Shown piece after piece: positions 20,501-33,100 of a stretch of DNA of 64,000 nt (its first letter is position 1; the number at the start of each line of letters is the position of its first letter). The DNA comes from Hygrocybe punicea (Eukaryota > Basidiomycota > Agaricomycetes > Agaricales > Hygrophoraceae). The translations under genes and the position numbers were made by a program. The notes beneath the pieces were generated by a model. That model was given only the letters and a program-made list of their open reading frames with translations. It had not been told where the DNA came from and ran no database searches. The stretch spans positions 1 through 64,000 of the forward strand of contig OY744472.1 in NCBI GenBank assembly GCA_963556145.1, written 5' to 3'.

Positions 20501-22247
20501 GGGAAATTGTCAAGATATTTTGGATACGTCGCATTGTCTTCCAAGGTAGGCCCCAGGAAATACTCATCAAAATTGGAATTAGAAGGAAGAGGGATGAAAC
20601 GTTGGGGTGGCAAGGGAATTGTGTTGTCGGTGGCTTTCAACCTACGAGGCACCAAGAATGCTCTGTTTCGAGCCCCTTTCATGAATGTATTATTCTTGAG
20701 ATGAGCAGGGAATTTTTGTTGTCCTGCAGATAGCGCCAAGGTAAAAGGAATACTCATCAGAAACACAAGAATGTTACTCACTGCTCTCCTGGTCCTCGCT
20801 CTCCGGCTCATTGCCACTCTGGCTATCATTGGAACTTGAATGTGGGTTAGACGAGGATTTGATCTTGGCCGCCATAATGGTTCTACTTCGTTTGCAATCT
20901 GGGCAATGGGATTGGGCCTTCTTAAATTGTTTTGACATTCTGCTGATTTTGGTCAGCCATTCTTGACCAGACTCCAGCATATCCACGGAAGCTTGGATGG
21001 GTTCAGTAACCCAAGCAATGGGATGGGACTCTTTCATGGCTTTCCAGGTGGTGAAGCAAATAAATGTTTGTTCCACTATAACCTCAAACATATGCTGCCT
21101 CTGGAGATGAGCGCAAGGAATGGAGGGACAGAGAATGTGACCGGAATCATCGAATTCCAACCCTCTGGACAAGAGAGCTAAAATCACCGAGACAGTTATC
21201 GGACCACAATCCAATCCATTCTGAAAAGAGAAGTGTAAAGAAAGATCAACTGAATTTTGAGCACAAGACAGACCTGACGCCATTGTCTGGCTACCACCTC
21301 GACTTCATTTATGTCTCCAGCTTGCCAACCATGAAGAGCAGCCAAGAAATTCCACAACCGTGGACCATTCCAATCATGCCAGGGAAAGTCGATATGATAA
21401 TAACCTGAGTGAGAGATTCTCGAACCCAGAACATAGGCCATCATTGCAGTGTAATCGAAGATGGCGACAAAAAAATGATGAGAATGACCTATAACTGCGA
21501 TCACAGGACGTGGAGGAAATGGGCGAAGTCGACCAGTATAAGATTCATAAGAATCCAATTGCATCTGATTTGGCATAATTCTCGAATTCAGAGTCAATTC
21601 CAAGTTCACCAGGTAAAAGAGGGCATCATCTCGGTTGTGGAGCCAATGGTGAAGGAGATAAAAGTTGATTATGGTTTGATCCAACCACTTTCCAATGCAC
21701 AAAGTTTGAATCTCCAACAGAGGAACACTCCACACCATAGGATTACAAAGAATCAGGTCTTGAAATAAAGATAAAGATAAATGAGGCTGAAAGCTAAGCT
21801 ATGGGATTGTTGAAGCCCACCTTTGTCATGCTGATCATTGTTATCAGGCCCATGTTCATTCTGAGATTCACCAGCATTAGATGTGGAGGGATTGATATTC
21901 CAGTCTTCAAGTTGCAAAGGCACAATGTCACCAGACGGCTGATAACCATCGGAAGTGTCCGAGTGTGTGGATTCATTGGAGGAAGAGGAGGCGAAATTTT
22001 GAGAAGGCAACCCAGCTAAAACATCAAACGCTGATTGCAGTTGCTTAGAAGTCAACTGAGAGGCCTGAGAGGAGGTCAGGATGGATTTCCATGTGGGATT
22101 GACAGACAATGAGTCCATAGGATCAGAAGAAGATGATGAGGAGGAGACTCGAGAGGCGATCAAGTCCAGCTTTCCTTGAAATTCTTTTGCTACGGAGAGC
22201 AGGTCATCAGAAAATTTGGAATCCGATGAAGTCGAAGAGTCAGACAT
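17534..22247 (-). CDS. Large Ulp1-like (C48-type) protease protein, module copy B
   Basis: This is a diverged paralogue of the gene at 1825-6702 with the same architecture. The ATG at 22247 (MSDSSTSSDSK) opens a Ser-rich N-terminus. The protease core follows, with His in GHSHHFFVAIF and WRQ joined across a 43-bp intron (21231-21273) to NGLDCGPITV, where Cys is at codon 21218-21216. As in copy A, the expected Asp site reads VLG (YVLGSR). Then come the large unknown domain (for example WDYAMDRSNGQLFLDFGI, against WDYTLDRSHGELYMDLGI in copy A) and a last exon with RFGMFFLHDIDIS and a basic, then acidic tail, ending at 17534. The junction near 18955 may be a GC-AG intron. Several exon joins are estimates. 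It lies only 85 bp downstream of the BAH-PHD copy B stop. Confidence 0.75.
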
Positions 22248-22332
22248 GATGACGGAAAGCAAGATACAATATGTAATACAGGCACAACCCGCAACCTACA
22301 CGAGGCATCACGTAAGGTGAGCAGGGAAATGA

Positions 22333-23578
22333 CTAAATCCAACTACGTGTGCAATAAGGACATTCATAATACACAGGATTATCACCCATAACTCTCCTCA
22401 CATACTTTTTGCTGAGATTTTGCAGAGAACAGTTCTTCTCCCCTTTATTGGCCTCGGATAACAACCATCTGGAAAACAATTGCTGTTCGCCATTGCCGAC
22501 CAACCCATGAATTGAAAGAAGTCCCCGCTCTATTGGTTTAATTGCAATGGTTAGGAGATCTTCATCAACACCGGCAGGCGGAGATTTTAGGCCTGTTATT
22601 TCGAATGTAGGTTCCTCCTGTTGGACCTCCATACACTCTGTGTGAAACCATGTCTGACAAGTGGAACACCAACGCTGAATGTCACTTTCTGGCGCATACA
22701 AACCATGACAGCCTATGACACAGGACGTTTTGAGCTTCTGAAAATAAGTCAAATCAGCACAGAAATATCAGGAGAAGATGATTTAACCGCACTGTGAATG
22801 TCATGGATTTGACGTTGAGAGTCCAACGTGAATAATAGGAATCAGTTGGGATGTCGGAATGCAGACACAAAGTGTCATCGAAGTGTAGCAAGGAAGAGGG
22901 CGCTGTCCGACAAGCTCAACTTGCTGGTTGATGTTTGAGAGAAGTCAAAGACTTACATTCAATACAAGCAGCATCAATAATGTCCTCGTGATTGGAAGCC
23001 ACCAACTCATTTGAACCCATTTTGTCCAATGGCCTGCTACCCATGAAGCACTATTTGAGAAGGGTACAATGCAATAACCACTCACAGATGAGCACTCTCT
23101 GTGGGGAAGACAGACCTAATATGGTCTGCAGTATAAAACCAACTTATCTTGATCCAAATCTACTCCAAGATTGGACAGTTGAAAGTTTTAGAGAATGAAA
23201 ACAGACCGATCCTGATTTGTCCAAGTTTCCTCGAATGTCCACAATGGTTGCATGATAATAATTATCCGGGTTGGCCAAAAAACCATCATTATCCAATTCA
23301 CCCAAGTCTTCTTCATGAGGGACAACCATGACACTAACCGCAAAGAGAGGTTAGATGAGGAAGAAGCAAAAGCAAGACCTTACTGGTCCCCACGAAAGAA
23401 TTCCACCAAACCATCCTCCGAGTTACCCATGACTATAGACAAAGAAAGTCCAAGGGTCAATGCCCAGGTAAGTTCAGACAACCAACCTACTTTTCAGAGA
23501 CTCGTAGGTGGCCAATTTTCCAAACTTGGAATTATTGGGTTTGAGTTCTTGTCTGATCAAGTTCCGGGATGAAGCCAT
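22333..23578 (-). CDS. BAH-PHD-like chromatin reader, module copy B (310 aa, 7 exons)
   Basis: I spliced seven exons using copy A as guide: 23578-23491, 23432-23384, 23333-23207, 23159-23086, 23036-22957, 22902-22793 and 22737-22333. They total 933 nt with phases that all agree. The BAH-like part has YYHATIVDIRG, IWIKISWFYTADHI and MGSNELVASNHEDII. The PHD-like part has SCVIGC, WCSTCQTWFHTEC and YYECPYC. Both halves align with the copy A protein at the same intron positions. It has two extra introns relative to copy A, and the intron after the BAH part uses a weak GTGCGG donor. It is transcribed in the same direction as its Ulp1-like partner, unlike copy A. It is likely a nuclear reader of histone marks, by family resemblance. 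Confidence 0.75.
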
Positions 23579-24118
23579 CTAATAATCATGGAGAGTTGCA
23601 TCAGATGAGCGTCAAATACCAAAACCGCATAGAGCTGACATGAGGTGAAGAGAGTGAGAGTGAGCTGGGTTAGTCAGCCAAACGAAATCATGTGAGCAAA
23701 CAATTGCCAGGTTGGTTAGGATTTTGGGAGTTAGCTGGTCTTTGGTTAGCTTATGGGGATATGTGTCTTACTTGTATTATGGCCAGTCATGCAGCAATCC
23801 AGTTACATTTCAAGTTAGGGTTTTGGGAGTTAGCTGGCTTTTTAGCTTTTTAGCTTAACCTCTTCCTTTGTGGTGAGATTATAGTCATGCAGCGATGTGG
23901 TGAGTAAAAGTGGTCAGAACACTATTAGAAAAAAACCCGACCAAACCCCAGTCTGAGTTTAGTTGCCAGAAAATATAAGCTAGCAACATCCAAGCCTGAG
24001 TATATATGAGAGCAAACAATATGATTCTAACACATATCCAGGTCTAACCATTATCTACATGTTGCCCGTGAATGCCAAGGCCATAGAGATTACCCCTTGC
24101 ATCAATTTCTGATCATCA
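23579..24118. other. Intergenic, short direct repeats
   Basis: No gene is seen. GTTTTGGGAGTTAGCTGG or a close variant (ATTTTGGGAGTTAGCTGG) occurs near 23722 and 23819, in a TTAGCTT-rich stretch. This region would hold the promoter of the BAH-PHD copy B gene. Confidence 0.4.
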
Positions 24119-25905
24119 TTACCATGTTCCTTCAACCAAGGCACTATTTTCTTCAAAAAGGCTTTGCCAACAGATTTCTATCCAAGGAGTTTCAGCAGTG
24201 ATTCTGATGAAAAGAAGTTTCATTACCTTTGTTTTGGAATCAGCCCTGATGGACTTGATTTTATCCAAACAGTCGCGTTCATGGCTAGCCCACAATGCAT
24301 TCCAAGTCTCAAAAAATGACAGTAACTCATCCATTGTCTTCTAGAAACAATCCAACCTGATAAAAATAATTCACAAGAGGAATTGAACAAATGAGGGCTT
24401 ACACCACGAGATCCATTATCTTTAGTCAAGTTTGCCAATCTTTCCAATGAATGGGCCAAACCATCCAGGAAAACAATTGAAGCTTCTTGTTGTTGATGGG
24501 TGGATGTTTTGCTCGTGTCAATTCCAGCAGATTTAGCGCGATCTCCCTTCCTGGGACTGACTACGATGGCAGTTTTCAAGGTGTAAGTCTTCTTCTTCCC
24601 ACCAGATTTAGGGGTTCCGATTGGGGCAGATTTGTGCTGTTTCTTCCACTTGGCAAACAAGGTATCTTCCTCGTCAGAAGAAGACACAACATGAGCTTCT
24701 TTTCGTTGAAAACTGGCCATTAAAGTTTCTTCTTCCGAGGAAGATGCACTAACCCTCCCCACTGCAACGGCTGGTGAGGAATCCCTGAAATTACAGACCA
24801 AACCAATGATGAAATGTTTATGCTCCAAGTGAAAAATATAACACACTCTGATAAATCTTGAGGTACATACGGAGGAGTCCTGAGGCATGTTTTGGAATAA
24901 GTTTAACAGCGATCAAAGATCCACATACCAGTCTTCATACACCGTCCTCTTCTTGCTGGTTACCTCAACCTCCAACCTTTCTGTAGCATCTATATTCAGC
25001 CCAGTAAGACATATTTAGATTAGTTATCTCATGTGAAACGTATTTATAGCACCTGGAATTGGCCCCACAACAGCTGTCTGCAAATAATCCTTACTGTTAT
25101 CATAAAATCACAAAAATCAAACAACACAAGTAAGCTCTCCAGAGTCCAAATTTTGCAAGTACACTTACTTACCTTAAAGGGTTATGATCGTCATCATATG
25201 ACCACAAATCTTCCAAGTCATCATTTGCTTGGATTAAATTAGATTGATCACTTGAAAAAATGATTATGACAGAGGAAGCTTCAACACAATACCCAAGCTT
25301 ACATTTCATCATTGTCTGACGATGTCACAGAATTATGAACCACTATTTCAAGCTCAGTCAACGGTGAGTCCAGACTGTAACAACCAATGAGGATAACGAA
25401 GCATTGCTGATTGCACAACCTACCAGTTCGATGACTCCGTGCAATTGGTAGCATCAATCGTCTCAGAACAGCAACGAACAGCCGAATCCCCATCAGAACC
25501 ATGATACTGTTTCTCACAAGACTTGCCTTGAGTGTGATGTACGAAATTCCCAAAAAAAAAAAAATTTACCAGAACATTGTCTTGAATTCTGGGTAGTGCG
25601 TTGATGGCGTATCCTTCCATCATTGGTTTGAGAATAATCATTCTTGCAACAAAGTTAAATAACTCCATCGACTTGCATGAGAATGTCACATACAAATCTG
25701 CTTTCTTAAATATTGTATTTGTTCTTCCTCTCATCTTCTCTCTAAGATCTATATGAGGAATTGATAAACCAGATGATCTCTTGGGTTTAGACTGAACCGG
25801 TGATACTACATATGCTTGATGAGAGAACAATCCATTATAAATGAGAATCTGTAACACTGACCAGAAGATATACTCTGATCGGGGTTGGCATTCTGTTGGC
25901 ATCAT
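24119..25905 (-). CDS. Multi-exon low-complexity protein gene region, unknown
   Basis: Several minus-strand coding-like segments are separated by GT-AG introns. One contains HNSVTSSDNDEM, the next SNLIQANDDLEDLWSYDDD followed by a GTAAGT donor. A longer exon carries Ser/Glu runs (SASSSEEETL, VVSSSDEEDTL) and a Lys-rich stretch (SGGKKKTYTLK). A helical-looking exon reads MDELLSFFETWNALWASHE. Acidic serine clusters followed by basic runs suggest a nuclear protein. It may be the 3' continuation of the gene beginning at 27281, or a separate gene. I cannot fix the exons and recognise no domain. Confidence 0.35.
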
Positions 25906-26229
25906 TGGTTACACAGGGAATGTTGCCCAGAAAGAAAAAACTGACAGAGCTGACTAAATTTTCACAGCAATCTGTCGGTCGGGATGATCCTGGCCAATAA
26001 TCACTATGGTCCTGGATGCTATGTGTGTTCTCTGATGCCACGTCTGACTGTCAGAGGATACATCATTAAAGAAGTAACCACCCAAACCAAACTTGGAGGT
26101 CATACCGGTGACTGAGAAATGTTTTGGATGGGCTGATTGCCAAGATGGTGTACTTGTTGGTGGAGTGAGCTGGACCCCTGGTTAAAATTGAGTCAGGGAG
26201 GTCAGGAAGATCAGATGAGGCCAATTTAC

Positions 26230-27281
26230 CTGGCTGTCTAAGCTTTCACCGTCACCTCTGAAGCCTACTAAATCAGGACAATCACCACCATCAGTCTGTT
26301 TGCAACATCCAGAAGTTAGGTCAGGCCAGACAGCTAGGCTGACTGGGATCACCGAAGCCGAGTCTAACAGGGCCTGGGAAAATTCATTCATGAAAAAAGC
26401 CTAAATGTAATGGTTCATAGCATACCAGGGATGGGAGATTCTCTTTAACCACGAGTGAGCCAGCATCACATGAAACATCTTGAACGATCATTTCATGATG
26501 GCTTTCGACAGCCGATTTAGATGGTCCACCTAACCCCTTGGATTTAATCCCGATATCTGTTAATAGGCCGATCATATATTTATCGAAGTCAAAGTGCTGA
26601 ATGCCCAATCGTGCGCAGTTAAAGTTCTGAGCCGGGTCAGAGGGAGCCAACATCTCCGGAAATACATTCTTATAATCTGCCACATTGGTTAGGAATTATT
26701 TTGACAAGTTAGTGTCACTTGCCAAATTCTTTTCCATCCTTGAATGGATCCAATTTGAAACGATTCAAGCTTGTTGGAGATGCCAGTACCTTTTTAGTGG
26801 CGCGATGCAAATCCCACTGGTCCTTTACAATCCACTCATCCAAAATATGGATACGCGTTTCACCAGTCCAAGTTGTCGTTGCCTCATTCTTGAGTACTTG
26901 TTTGACCAAGTCTTGAACTTTGGTCGAATAGACGATCCATTTGATGTGAGTTTCTACTGCCTTGTGTAACAGCTGATAACCTCGGGTTTTGCCTTCAAGC
27001 CATCCGCTGAGCCACCTATAAGCCTCTTGATAATAAATGATAATAAAGTTTAGCTGATCCCAGAAATGCTGGTAATGTCCAGGAAGTGCAGTGGATGACT
27101 TGTCCGACATTCTTCCGGTTTCAGCATCCCAAGCGGTGGTCACATAAATTGGGATAGAGTTGGAAGCGGATGTTGCTGTGAGAATGCCATTGCCCTCACG
27201 GAACCTGAGGGAAGCATCACATTCAGCCTTTGTAGGCATTGACCGAGGCCATTTCAGGAGGAATTGTTGGTGAGATCGCAT
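26230..27281 (-). CDS. Paralogue pair member 1 (minus), unknown conserved domain, GC-AG intron
   Basis: The ATG at 27281 (MRSHQQFLLKWPRSMPT) starts a 559-nt first exon that ends in G at 26723. A 46-bp intron (26722-26677) starts with GCAAGT and ends in CAG, a GC-AG intron. The second exon continues DYKNVFPEMLAPSDPAQN. The neighbour at 27533 on the other strand has a first exon of exactly the same length and the same phase, with clear protein similarity (HFWDQLNFIIIYYQEAYRWL against RFWNQLNYTSVYHQEVYSWL, and LDEWIVKD against FDEWIIKD). The conserved part (about residues 1-215) is all-helical in appearance and not recognised. Downstream exons diverge, and the 3' end is uncertain (see 24119-25905). 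Confidence 0.65.
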
Positions 27282-27532
27282 GAGATCTTGCGCCAGATTA
27301 GGCAGACTGACATTACCTAAGGTGGATTAGGTTATATAAGGAGTTGATGGAAAACTAACCTAACACAATGTTCCACACAGTCCTAAGTTATAATTCGCGA
27401 GAGTACGGTAACTTAACTCTCGTTTGTAACCTAACTCTCGCTTAACGCATGATCACGTGATATAACCGCCTTTTCCGTTGAACCTTTCATTGATTTGAAC
27501 CATAAAACACAACCACACCCGCACACTCCACC
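27282..27532. promoter_or_regulatory. Bidirectional promoter between head-to-head paralogues
   Basis: The 251 bp between the two ATGs contain two similar motifs, GTAACTTAACTCTCGTTT and GTAACCTAACTCTCGCTT (about 27408-27443). An E-box-type palindrome ATCACGTGAT follows at about 27452. CACGTG is the classical binding site of bHLH factors. A role here is inferred. Confidence 0.5.
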
Positions 27533-29026
27533 ATGTCACCAAGAACACTCAAATTAAACTGGCCTAAATCTAAACCTACTGATGCCGAACTTCTGGACGT
27601 CATGGGCTTACGTGAATTCGACGGCCACTTTAATACGCAAAACGGCTTGACCCACGTCTACAGTACGCGGACCTGGGACGACTCGCGGAAGGAGGCTGAA
27701 GCGTTGATAACCATGTTGCCAAAGCAATACAAGCGGTTTTGGAATCAGCTCAATTATACATCTGTGTACCATCAAGAGGTATACTCATGGCTGACGCGTT
27801 GGCTGGAAGGTGGCCATGAAGCATCCAGCATGCTGATTGCAACCATTGGCGAGGTACTCGAGTTCAATTCGAAGTACATTTCATACCTGGAGGACGTCAA
27901 GGATAGGATATGGGACGAAGTACAAGACGTGGACCAAGAATCGTACGACCAAACCACAAGAATTCCGGTTTTCGACGAATGGATCATCAAAGATCACTTT
28001 GAACTCCACCAGGCGACCAAAAAAGACCTCGGGAGTCGAGACAACAAGGCCAGGTTTGACCTGGATCCTTTCAAGAACGCTGATTCTTTCGGTGAGAATT
28101 TAGCTGCATTGGTTGGGCTCGTTGTATTAAATGAGATTATATACAGTCCTTAGTGAGGAAGTTTTTGCAGAGTTGGTGTGCCCGGATGAACTGCCCGACA
28201 TGAGATTCGGAATTAGTCACTTCAACTTTGATGAATACATGCAGAAAACGCTGAAGGAACTCGGGCATTTGGAGGAAACAAACGCAGACCAGGGCAAGGG
28301 GAGGGGGGAAGGGAAGGGGACAGGGACAGGGACAGGGACAGGGAAGGGGAAGGGGAAGGGGAAGGGGAGGGGGAGGGGGAGGGGGGATGGGAAAGGGACA
28401 GGGAAGGGGAAGAAGAAGGAGGAGGTCAAGAGGAAACGCCCCATAATAGAGGATTCGGAGGAGGAGGGCTTAGGGAAGGAAAAGAAGGGCAAGAAGGGAA
28501 AGACAGGAGTGTCTTCCAAGAGGTCACGTCGAATGGTGGAGGATTCGGAGGACGAGGGAGACTCAGCTGACTCCACAGAGCAGGAACGCAAGAATGAGCA
28601 CGAGATTTCAGCTCATGGGGGAGGGTTGGCGGTGGAGAAACCTATGGACAAGGAGGAGGAGAACGGGACAACAAGCCGGGAGGTTGTGCCCAGGCATGAC
28701 AATGCGGCACGTTTGTGTGGCTTTGATGAGGGGATAGCGGGAGAAATCACGCAAGCCCTGGGTGAATACTTCAGCCAACAGCGCGACAATTTGGATGCAA
28801 ACTCGTCGCTTGGCTCCGCCTTCGCTGAGGCTGAAGGAGACATGAACAGGAATCAAGTCAGCGAGGCTCTATCAAGCCCTGGCATCGGACATATAAGCCT
28901 GCGCGAGGATAACAGCTTAGGTAAGTCTCAGTCTTCATACTTTAATTAGCCTATGATTGACTCTAACCAGCCCCAGACGAAGCGGAATTCCTCTCAAGTT
29001 GGTTAGGAGGTGATCCTCGAAGATAA
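27533..29026 (+). CDS. Paralogue pair member 2 (plus), 462 aa, Gly/Lys repeat, unknown
   Basis: Three exons (27533-28091, 28147-28920, 28971-29026) total 1,389 nt and give 462 residues. Both introns are GT-AG (55 and 50 bp). Residues 1 to about 215 match the divergent neighbour, then a hexanucleotide GGGAAG/GGGACA tract (about 28298-28410) encodes a Gly-Lys/Arg/Thr run. This is followed by basic and acidic low-complexity blocks, including a doubled motif (IIEDSEEEGLG, MVEDSEDEGDS), each placed after a basic cluster. The protein is probably nuclear. The start is supported by similarity to the neighbour at the N-terminus. Function is unknown. Confidence 0.75.
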
Positions 29027-29163
29027 GTTGGGTTTATTGTTGGGGTTGGATTTATTCTCCATGGTCGCTTATTCAACCCTCCGTATATTTGTCGAATGTT
29101 ATCCTTTCAAAAACAGTAGTATTTCATTGGGAACCGCAACCTCCATCTCCAAGTAAAACCTTT

Positions 29164-29780
29164 CTAATCTGATTGACTATCAGAGTTAGAGACAATAACT
29201 TTGGTTTCATGCCAACCTGTCAACAATTCGACTTCACCAGTTGGACCAGGATCATCCTCTGAGTCCAACGCGTTCCCATCAACCCAATTTCGAACAGTGT
29301 GTTGCCAATCCTCATTGGCAAAGTCTCCTTCTGTGGTGCCATGCTTCATGATTTTTTCCATCATGCATTCAGGATTTTCCAGGAAGACGTGAAGGAAGTG
29401 AACCAAATAAATACCGCAGTCAACAAAGTTAGGTTGTTTGGGTACCTAAAACGATGCTTGTCAATTTGTCAACCACCTGAGGTGGAAACGGTTAACCCTT
29501 GGTGTGATCGTTGTGATGTGAGCCAGCTTTCTGACCCTCTGAGTTTGCTTTGCAACGGATGCAAGCCACTCATGCAGTCTTGAAACATCATCTTCATGAT
29601 CACCCGGCGGTAGGGAATCCAGAACACAGGTTATGCTAAGTCCACTGTAAGCAGGTTACATTTGCACATGAAGTTGAAATGTACGTGCGCAATCCATCAA
29701 GCGTGTTTTCAGAATGACAACCGCCAGGATTGATGACGATGAGCAAATACCAGTGGGAACTGTTGCTGGGACCGTCTCCT
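29164..29780 (-). pseudogene. Fragment of a canonical Ulp1-type SUMO protease gene
   Basis: The minus strand encodes the recognisable core of a C48 protease: SSHWYLLIVINPGG with the catalytic His (codon 29755-29753), then CVLDSLPPGDHEDD with the catalytic Asp. Across a 51-bp GT-AG intron (29496-29446) comes VPKQPNFVDCGIYLVHF, with the oxyanion Gln and nucleophile Cys (codon 29418-29416). It ends at a stop at 29164. This is much closer to the classical family than the two giant proteins. The join between the His and Asp segments does not splice cleanly in my reading. Little coding sequence precedes the His segment before the next gene's promoter, so the gene looks 5'-truncated or decayed. It is convergent with the 27533-29026 gene. 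Confidence 0.65.
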
Positions 29781-29940
29781 TAGGTTAGGGTTAGAACATG
29801 CAAACATGGACCAAGATGTTCCGTGCTTCACTTTGTGGTGCTTGCGGTGTCCTGACATTGCAAAGAGGTTGGGAAGCATCAGAGAAGGCATGTTTTTAGG
29901 CATGTCACAAAAATGGTCTCAAACACGAGATCACTCGGCG

Positions 29941-29997
29941 TGACATCACGCTTGTGATGTCACGTCTGGGCGCCCAGACGTGACGTCACACTTGTGA
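29941..29997. promoter_or_regulatory. Nested palindromes with TGACGTCA-type sites
   Basis: A perfect 26-bp palindrome (29959-29984, centre GGGCGCCC) lies within a longer imperfect palindrome (29946-29997). A smaller one, TGACATCAC-GCTT-GTGATGTCA, occupies 29941-29962. The half-sites include GACGTCAC, the ATF/CREB-type bZIP core. It lies about 120 bp upstream of the JmjC-like gene start. Confidence 0.6.
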
Positions 29998-30115
29998 CCA
30001 GTCATGGCGGCCGCTCCAACACGTGATCACCATAAACAGTGACGCGTCATCTTCTGCTCATTAATACTGTGCCTAGCCTCCCTCTGGAACCGTTCCGAAA
30101 TTCTATATTTTACCC

Positions 30116-33100
30116 ATGTCAGCATCTTCTAGCACCTCTCAACCCTCATCTGGCTCCCTGCATCGTTCTGGGATGTCCGGTAGTCATTTCCGCAGCCAGA
30201 ACGTGTTCCAGGATTTCCCTTGGGTCAATGGCACGCCACTCTCTGAAGATTCACTCGAGAAGGCAATCGTAACACTGATTGGCAATCACACCGCCCTAGG
30301 CAACACACCATCCACCATAGCAATCATGGTGCATCCAGTTCCACAATGATACAAGGACACTAATTTTCTGTTAGGCCCTAGCAAAGCAATTGGATCATGC
30401 GAATCCCTTGGGGGAACTCTCGAGTCCAACACCAGGTGTTCAAGAATACCTGTCTGCTGATGGCTCTGCAATGCGTGATGTGGCGAGGTGGAATAACTCA
30501 TACCAAAATGACCTCCTGTTAGCGGCACACTCAATCCTTCGCTATACGTTGCTAGATAAGCTCTTGGATGCTGTTGGGTTGCCCCGTCATCCAAGTTTCA
30601 AATTAATTGGGCGGTCTGCAAAACCGGAGATGAGCGAAAAGTTCACCAAGGCGAGTTCACTATTCACATCAACAAGATGTTTTGCGACCGTCTTGCAGCT
30701 CTACAAAAGCCTCAAAGACTGGAGCAAGCCGATCACGAAACTTCGTACCATATGCAAACGTATAATGATCACTGAACATGCCCAAGATGTGGACGGTGTA
30801 AGGTTAGCTGTGGCTCTGCAACAGAAATTGCCGTCCAGCATGGACAGCATCCCGGTCTTTGCCGTCACCCTCCCAGAAAACTTGACACCGGCCCAAAAAG
30901 AGGTAGAAATGAGCCTCCGGATGCTTTACCGTGCATCCTCCAACCTTGAGTCTTCGGAAATCAACCAGATCCTGCTCAATATGGAGCTTCTGGCGTACGC
31001 TATTGCTTGGTTTGGTCAGGTATGCAAAGAATCTTGGACAAAAATTATGTTGAACAATATGCAAACAGGGCAACTCTTACGTCCATTGTGAGTTCACAAC
31101 GTGGGTGGAAGCGTTACAGAGGTTGGAGTTATATCAGAAACGCATAAAGCTTAATGCAAATAAATATTTATATTTATATTTCTAGGAAAGCAAAGAGCGT
31201 TGATCTACCGTTGCAAGACTCGTTTGTCAACTCCCTCACCACGAAGGCTTTTGGAGGATTGATGTATGAGCGGATGAGAAACCTGTTTCACCTGAGCCTC
31301 ACCCTCTCGCCCATCCTGACTCTTCTCCCACGACGCTTCAATCACGAGATTCACGCACGGCCATCTCTCATGGCAGTAAGTCCGCAACCTACGCCGATGG
31401 AGATCGCTAAGTAACTAACAATAAATAGGTCACGTTTGCCTTGGGTAATGCCCGGCCACCATTCCTTGCTGCAACCGAGAGGGCCCTTTGGAGGGCCATT
31501 ACAAGAATATGTTTAGGATCTTCGGCAATGGAGGAGTTGAATGTGTTTCTCCACGAATACGGTCTGTTGGAAGAAAGTTTCCAGGAAGTTGAGCAAGACC
31601 TCAGTTGGTTTAGTTTTGATGGTGAGATTATCCTATGCTTCTATATATAATTTATCACCAGGACTCACACTGGAAGTTGTCCAAAGATGCCCAAGTGCAG
31701 GATCTTGCCAACTCCACAAGTCAGCTAACGGTTGAATCGAAGCCAGATGAATCAGCGGATGCCAAAGGACCTCAGGAAAACAAGGCTGAGAAAGAGAACT
31801 CGGCAGATGGACAGCCTCTGTCCAGCAGTGACCAACCGCTTCTTTTGAAAATTACCAGGAAGACGGGGAGTGAAAAATCGAAGGAGGCCGAAACAGCTGG
31901 ACAGGGCTTAGCTATGTTGACCAGGAGCCAGGCGAAATTAATTGGCCAGGTCGGTGATTCAGCAAAGGGCAAGGGGAAGCGGTTAGAAGAACAAATCGTG
32001 GTTGCGCCGGGAAAGTCAGTTAGAAAAACTCGCAGGTCAACAAGAAGTCATCCCAAGTCGAAGAAACATGTTAATCTCGAGGATGAGGATGAGGATGAGG
32101 ATGAGGATGACTACAAGAAAGCACCAGAGAAAGTTAACATCATAATTGACCTTACCGGAGATGTGAGTGATTTGAGAAGACGTATGTCATTTGTCAAGAC
32201 CAAATATTTTGACAGGATTATGGGGAACCCGATTTACTCAGCCGTCCAGTGCCCATGGTTTGTGTCCTGTTGTTCAATAACATGCCAACCCACTCATGAT
32301 TGGAAAAAGAGAGCAGCAGAGGGTGTTAATCTCACCATGTATGATGGCGACCCCCTCCACGAACCCGTTCAGCATGTGCACTATTCACCATCTGTGGTTG
32401 TGCGTTGATGTTTGATGTTTTGTAACGGTTCGTCGTTGACTATTCTTGATACAGGCAAAAGTGGAACATGCATTGTTGCGGGAGACATATGAACTGGTCC
32501 AATCCACTAACGTTGATGGACTTCCTCCACATCGGTTGCCCAGTGCGCGAGAACCAACATACGATCCTCGAGCATCGTGCGTATTTGTGGTGGAATGGAA
32601 CACCTTCAAGTCGATGGCTGCTGCCACAATTCAAGGGATATTTCGTTATCGTCACATCCTTGTGCTCAATTCCCCTGTAGAGACGGTGGAGTTTGATAGA
32701 GAAGGTTTGGAGTCGTTGGGGTCTTTGTCCACAATTCGTTCAGTGCAAGGTAAGTTTCTGTTGCTGTTTAGGGATGCATACTGACTGGCATCTGGTTAGT
32801 TGCAGAATTGCGATTAGTTCCTGACATGCGGGACATGAACAAACCTGGCACATTGGAAACGTTGTATCAGGTTACGGTTGACCACGACAATGAAAGGGTT
32901 TTCAACTTCCTTGACCTTCCCATGGGTCATATAACATCGGACCCACCTCCAAAGTTTCGGTGAGTGAACGGATTTCGAAAATGGACCATATAATTTACCG
33001 GTCTATTTTGGCAAAGGTCGCTTGCATCATCCAAGGTTGCTTGGCATGAAACCCGGGGCCGACGGGGGTTTATCCGTGAGCGGCCATTGAATGATGACTT

